Below are positions 60,739-64,000 of a stretch of DNA of 64,000 nt, piece after piece. Each line of letters starts with the position of its first letter. The first letter of the stretch is position 1. A program made the translations under genes and the position numbers. Below the pieces are notes generated by a model that saw only the letters and a list, made by a program, of their open reading frames with translations, was not told where the DNA came from and did not search any database. Location of the stretch: NCBI GenBank assembly GCA_938006335.1, contig CALLMF010000032.1, positions 18,673-82,672 of the forward strand, read 5' to 3'. The stretch comes from an uncultured Granulosicoccaceae bacterium (lineage in GTDB: Bacteria; Pseudomonadota; Gammaproteobacteria; Granulosicoccales; Granulosicoccaceae).

Positions 60739-63700
60739 CTAACCAACCCTGAGCTGTGACGCTCTTGCGCGGCGTCGCAGGCCCAGGAGTGCTACCCCTG
60801 CCATAAGCCAGAGTGCAGTGCCGGACTTGCCAGTAACGCTGCAGCCACCGCCGCTACCGCCACTGCTACCACCGGACGCCTCGGTGTCGCCGCCGGTATC
60901 ACTGCCGGTATCACCGGAGTCAACACCCGATACCGGTGTGTCGCTGCCGATACTTCCAAGGTTGTCATCTGACTGCGCGAGAGGCACGGCATCTTCGGCA
61001 AAAGCAAGATTGTCGACATAGCCTACCGCCATGCTATTGCCGCTGGCTCTGACTCTTACACCATTGAACTGATCAGCGTCAATGAAGATATCCGTACCGA
61101 TGTTGTGCACGTGCATTTCGTCGGCGAACCGAAGGGTCAGCGTCATCGCTACTGGATCCAGTGATACGGAAGCCGGATAGCTTGTGTCGAGCTCGGGTAC
61201 AGTAGTAAAGCGCGGACAATTGTCGGGATCGCCGCCCAACAACTCGACTGCATCCGAGAACGACTCATCATTGGAGCGATACGCGCAGTACTCGACATAT
61301 CTACCTTGCTCACTGTTTGAGTGCAGTCGCACCGTCGAGAACACAGTGCCTTCGCTGTTGTCCGGTCCGTTGTCCAGATCGGTATACAGGCTGCCACCCA
61401 GACCAACCATGGCAAAACCAGCAGCGCCTATCACCGAATCACCCGAGAGTTCAATTTCAGCTCCAACATGGGTCGAGTTGCCGCGTAGACGAAAGTTCGT
61501 ATTGGTCGTATCACCGCTGATCCGTCCATCGGTGATGAGTTTCAAACGACCTGCTTCGGCACTCACCTCAGACCCGGGACCCGTTGCATCAAAGGGAGTT
61601 CGGTACGGAGCAATCACCGGCGGCGCCTCAGCGAAATTCAGCAGCTCGGTATCGGTTTCGACCGAAAACAGGCGTACTACAGCCCGGCCGGATGTGCCCC
61701 GGTGGTATGCCCGAACCTGAATCCTACGTTGAGCAGGAACAAAGATGTCCGATGTCAGCGGGATCCTGATCTCCTCCTCGTCGATCGCATAGACCATCGC
61801 CCCGAGCTCACGGTCCAGCCTTATTGAGATATCGTAGGCTTGGTCCAGCACGGGCAAGAAATCGTTGAAGTAGTAGCGATCCTCTCCATCAGGAAAGACG
61901 TTGAGTCTTTGATTGCTACCAGACTCATCGCGCCGCGCCATTTCGGCTTCGACCCGAGCCCGACCCGAGCCTTCGAAGCGAATACGGATCTTGGTCTGGA
62001 TGTCACCCGCCCGACCCTGGTAGCCGCCATCAGCCGTATCATTTAGAAACACGGCCTCTAGATCGAAACTGGCCTCAGCATCGCCACCCGCAGGAATACG
62101 GGAGTCACTGGTTACGGCAGCTCGGACCCTGATGCTATCGGTGGGCCGGATGATATCGAACGCCGTAGAGCCACCACCTTCGTCCGGATCACGAGTGCTG
62201 TGTGCCTGGAGCTCGACGGCACCATCGGTATAAGTGAAACTAGAAGAACCCGCCTCGCTACCGACTTCGATGGTCAGCAGACTGGTATCGGAGCTGAAGT
62301 CATCGACGAAACCGACAGGCTCGGCCAAGTCAAACGGCGCATCCAGCGTCGAGTCCACCATCAGGGATTCTGCTGACGGCTCTGCCGGAAAGGCCGTAGG
62401 GGTGCCTGATCCAGAAGCTACTTCCGAGGCAGTCAACGCCGAAGGTGAGTTTCTGACATCGTCGATATAGCCGAGCAGCTCGCCGCCCCCGAAGGCACCC
62501 ATGCTGACCCGCATCCGAGGCTCTGCCGCTTCGTATAGTGGTCCGGACAACGCTTCCACATGGCTGAATCCGTTCAGCCGAAAAGTGACGGTACCGCTGA
62601 CCTCGTCGACGGCTATCGCAACACGATACGGCGTATCGAACTCAACACGCACTGGAAACTCCACGCAGCGATTGGCGCCTCCATTCAGCAAGCCCTCGCG
62701 CTCATCGCCCGCAGCATCAACGTACCGATACAGACAGTACTCAGCGCGACGCAAACCGTTGTACCTGTTGACCAGAGAAATATCCGCCCGAATGTCTCCG
62801 ACACGCCCATCGAATCCTCCATCTTGCGTATCGTTGGCAACTTCACTCCTGATGTCGGCCTCCACCGAGCTACCTACGCTTGCGATATCCGAATCGGCGG
62901 AAAATTCCAACGTGGCTTCCAGATAACTGGTGATTGAGTTGAATCGTATATCCACGCCCGAGTAGTCATCAGACGTGGTGCTGTAGGCAACACGTACACG
63001 CTCATCCTGCCAGCTGAGAGCATTGTCTCCGGCGTCGGCGAAAATGTTGTAGCGATCAAGTACCGGCGGGGTCACCGAGAAATCATCAACGACATCGTCG
63101 GTAGATACCGACTCAAGCAGGAACGTACTGGTACCGGAGTTTCCCGATGTACCCAGCTGAATGTAGTTATAGGGGCGATTGGGCGCATGCACAGTACCTG
63201 GCAAGGTGATCACATCCGACTGCACGCCGGAGCGGATCGTTATTTCACTCGGCCCTGTGATACTGAAAGCAATGTCCAGTTCATCACCGGCTGCCGGAGC
63301 TATCGCGGAGTAGTCCTGACAAGCATTACCGTCCTCGAAGATGCCGTAGTCCTCGAAGCCGTTTTCGCCTTCGCGTCCCATACAAACAAACAGGTTGGTG
63401 GATCCATCCGGGAAGACACCGCTGTTCAGACCAAGGTAGATATCACCAAAGTGGCTATCGGAATCAATGACGCCGTTGTTGCTATCGTTGAACAGGGTCC
63501 CGCCGATGCTAAGTAACGCATCCCCACCCTCGTTCAATGAGGTCGCGGTGGTATCGAAGCGACCGGTGATGCCGAGCGATTGAACCTGCTCAATTACGCT
63601 TACACGCGCTTCGACATATTCGTCGTTCTCGGAACGTACGCTGAGTTCCACACCACCCTCTACATTGGATGCAGTTGCGCCATTGGCACCACTTACCCGG

Positions 63701-63837
63701 TACTCGGTCGTATAGCGGATAGTGTTTGTGGAAAAGTCATCTGCAAACTCTGTGCTCTGCGCCCAGACCGCGGAGGTACCGACGCACGTGGCTAGTAGAG
63801 CGGCCTGGGCAAGCCAGGGTCGACGAATACAAGTCAT
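60739..63837 (-). CDS. Large repeat-containing surface protein with C-terminal sorting signal
   Basis: 1032 aa, signal peptide 'PWLAQAALLATCVGTSAVWA'. Four diverged repeats of about 220-240 aa, most marked by 'DDFSxD' near their start (for example 'FADDFSTNTIRYTTEYRV', 'VVDDFSVTPPVLDRYNIF', 'FVDDFSSDTSLLTIEVGS') and a Cys pair per repeat in three of them, resembling LamG/concanavalin-like beta-sandwiches. After a Gly/Ser/Asp linker comes 'SGGGCSVTGKSGTALWLMAG' plus helix and 'RRRARAS', a GlyGly-CTERM-type signal with an extra Cys. It is probably cell-surface anchored. No enzyme motif seen. Confidence 0.7.
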   Translation of the reverse strand: MTCIRRPWLAQAALLATCVGTSAVWAQSTEFADDFSTNTIRYTTEYRVSGANGATASNVEGGVELSVRSENDEYVEARVSVIEQVQSLGITGRFDTTATSLNEGGDALLSIGGTLFNDSNNGVIDSDSHFGDIYLGLNSGVFPDGSTNLFVCMGREGENGFEDYGIFEDGNACQDYSAIAPAAGDELDIAFSITGPSEITIRSGVQSDVITLPGTVHAPNRPYNYIQLGTSGNSGTSTFLLESVSTDDVVDDFSVTPPVLDRYNIFADAGDNALSWQDERVRVAYSTTSDDYSGVDIRFNSITSYLEATLEFSADSDIASVGSSVEADIRSEVANDTQDGGFDGRVGDIRADISLVNRYNGLRRAEYCLYRYVDAAGDEREGLLNGGANRCVEFPVRVEFDTPYRVAIAVDEVSGTVTFRLNGFSHVEALSGPLYEAAEPRMRVSMGAFGGGELLGYIDDVRNSPSALTASEVASGSGTPTAFPAEPSAESLMVDSTLDAPFDLAEPVGFVDDFSSDTSLLTIEVGSEAGSSSFTYTDGAVELQAHSTRDPDEGGGSTAFDIIRPTDSIRVRAAVTSDSRIPAGGDAEASFDLEAVFLNDTADGGYQGRAGDIQTKIRIRFEGSGRARVEAEMARRDESGSNQRLNVFPDGEDRYYFNDFLPVLDQAYDISIRLDRELGAMVYAIDEEEIRIPLTSDIFVPAQRRIQVRAYHRGTSGRAVVRLFSVETDTELLNFAEAPPVIAPYRTPFDATGPGSEVSAEAGRLKLITDGRISGDTTNTNFRLRGNSTHVGAEIELSGDSVIGAAGFAMVGLGGSLYTDLDNGPDNSEGTVFSTVRLHSNSEQGRYVEYCAYRSNDESFSDAVELLGGDPDNCPRFTTVPELDTSYPASVSLDPVAMTLTLRFADEMHVHNIGTDIFIDADQFNGVRVRASGNSMAVGYVDNLAFAEDAVPLAQSDDNLGSIGSDTPVSGVDSGDTGSDTGGDTEASGGSSGGSGGGCSVTGKSGTALWLMAGVALLGLRRRARASQLRVG

Positions 63838-64000
63838 GGTTTACTCTCCTTCGCTTAAACTGCGAATTGCAGCTATTTGCGAGACACAGCGCTAACGTTT
63901 AAGACACGGCGCGGCACTCGGACGGATGCGAGGAGGCTACTCAGTGGGTCAGCGAGCCACATCACCCAGACGGGGGATAAACTTGCACTATCGCGTAGGT
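63838..64000. other. Upstream region of the surface-protein gene
   Basis: Holds the minus-strand leader, with AAGGAGA about 6 nt before the ATG as ribosome site. No further gene can be supported up to the window end. Confidence 0.4.

Noticed and set aside
62501-62926. Plus-strand ORFs inside the large surface-protein gene
   Set aside because: Shadow frames of the 1032-aa minus-strand ORF, which has a signal peptide and sorting signal.

Overview
The window looks like a chromosomal segment of a free-living, probably marine, gammaproteobacterium. The evidence is gene content only: a TRAP transporter operon, phytanoyl-CoA-type dioxygenases, RidA/DUF1028/M20 catabolic genes, a CS1/alpha-type chaperone-usher system, MauG-type cytochrome c peroxidase, pirins and many osmotic/envelope stress genes. 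A Granulosicoccus-like lineage would fit but cannot be proved from the sequence. I see no rRNA or tRNA gene, insertion sequence, prophage or CRISPR array.

Layout. 0-3.3 kb: a truncated TauE/SafE permease gene, a LuxR-type regulator, and three decayed genes (PEP-hydrolase-like, UPF0261/Tm-1-like, and a large toxin-like gene followed by an intact small ORF). 3.36-5.74 kb: four head-to-tail, nearly identical transcription units, each made of palindrome, presumed promoter, 5'UTR hairpin, 89-aa secreted BON-domain protein and terminator. 5.9-15.3 kb: mixed single genes (GST, DUF1479 oxygenase, lipoprotein, MbfA-type ferritin/VIT1 protein, VOC protein, outer-membrane protein, GGDEF protein, zinc metallopeptidase), with DUF1801 and ArsJ-like relics between them. 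15.5-29.9 kb: a long minus-strand run of catabolic and transport genes, read from 29.9 kb downwards: LLM monooxygenase, aldo/keto reductase, flavin reductase, TRAP DctQ/DctM/DctP, Sel1 protein, cytochrome c peroxidase, Gfo/Idh/MocA oxidoreductase, Mn-dependent pyrophosphatase, PhyH dioxygenase, RidA, flavin monooxygenase, DUF1028 and ArgE-like deacetylase. A divergent GntR/UTRA regulator sits at its head.

31-43.4 kb is a stress and envelope island: a HAD-like protein lacking the motif I aspartates, a Rho_N-like small protein, DUF1328 peptide, Dps, YihY, AI-2E permease, MscS channel, Crp/Fnr regulator, PLD_N-type membrane peptide, CsbD, GdhA and a BON-MscS fusion channel. Two related Fis-type regulators flank its core. 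Both have a degenerate AAA+ domain with no GAFTGA loop, no Walker lysine and no canonical Walker B. 43.6-47.3 kb: succinate-semialdehyde dehydrogenase, a double GFA protein, a YrhK-like protein and an SMP-30 lactonase. 47.5-54.1 kb: OmpA-like protein, usher, chaperone, pilin, a lipoprotein and a CHRD/FN3 protein, so surface assembly. 54.1-56 kb: DoxX-like protein and an M23/SH3 cell-wall hydrolase. 56-57 kb: a second BON locus with one intact gene and one deletion relic. 57.1-60.6 kb: a LysR regulator divergent from pirin-azoreductase-pirin. 60.7-63.8 kb: a 1032-aa surface protein of four diverged repeats with a C-terminal sorting signal.

Two themes stand out. First, a family of tiny secreted BON proteins is amplified as complete transcription units that share a TTTACA-N4-TGTAAA palindrome, which also occurs at the distal locus 50 kb away. 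Second, the window holds several gene relics, most of which keep their two ends and have lost the middle, which suggests repeated deletional decay between otherwise intact neighbours.
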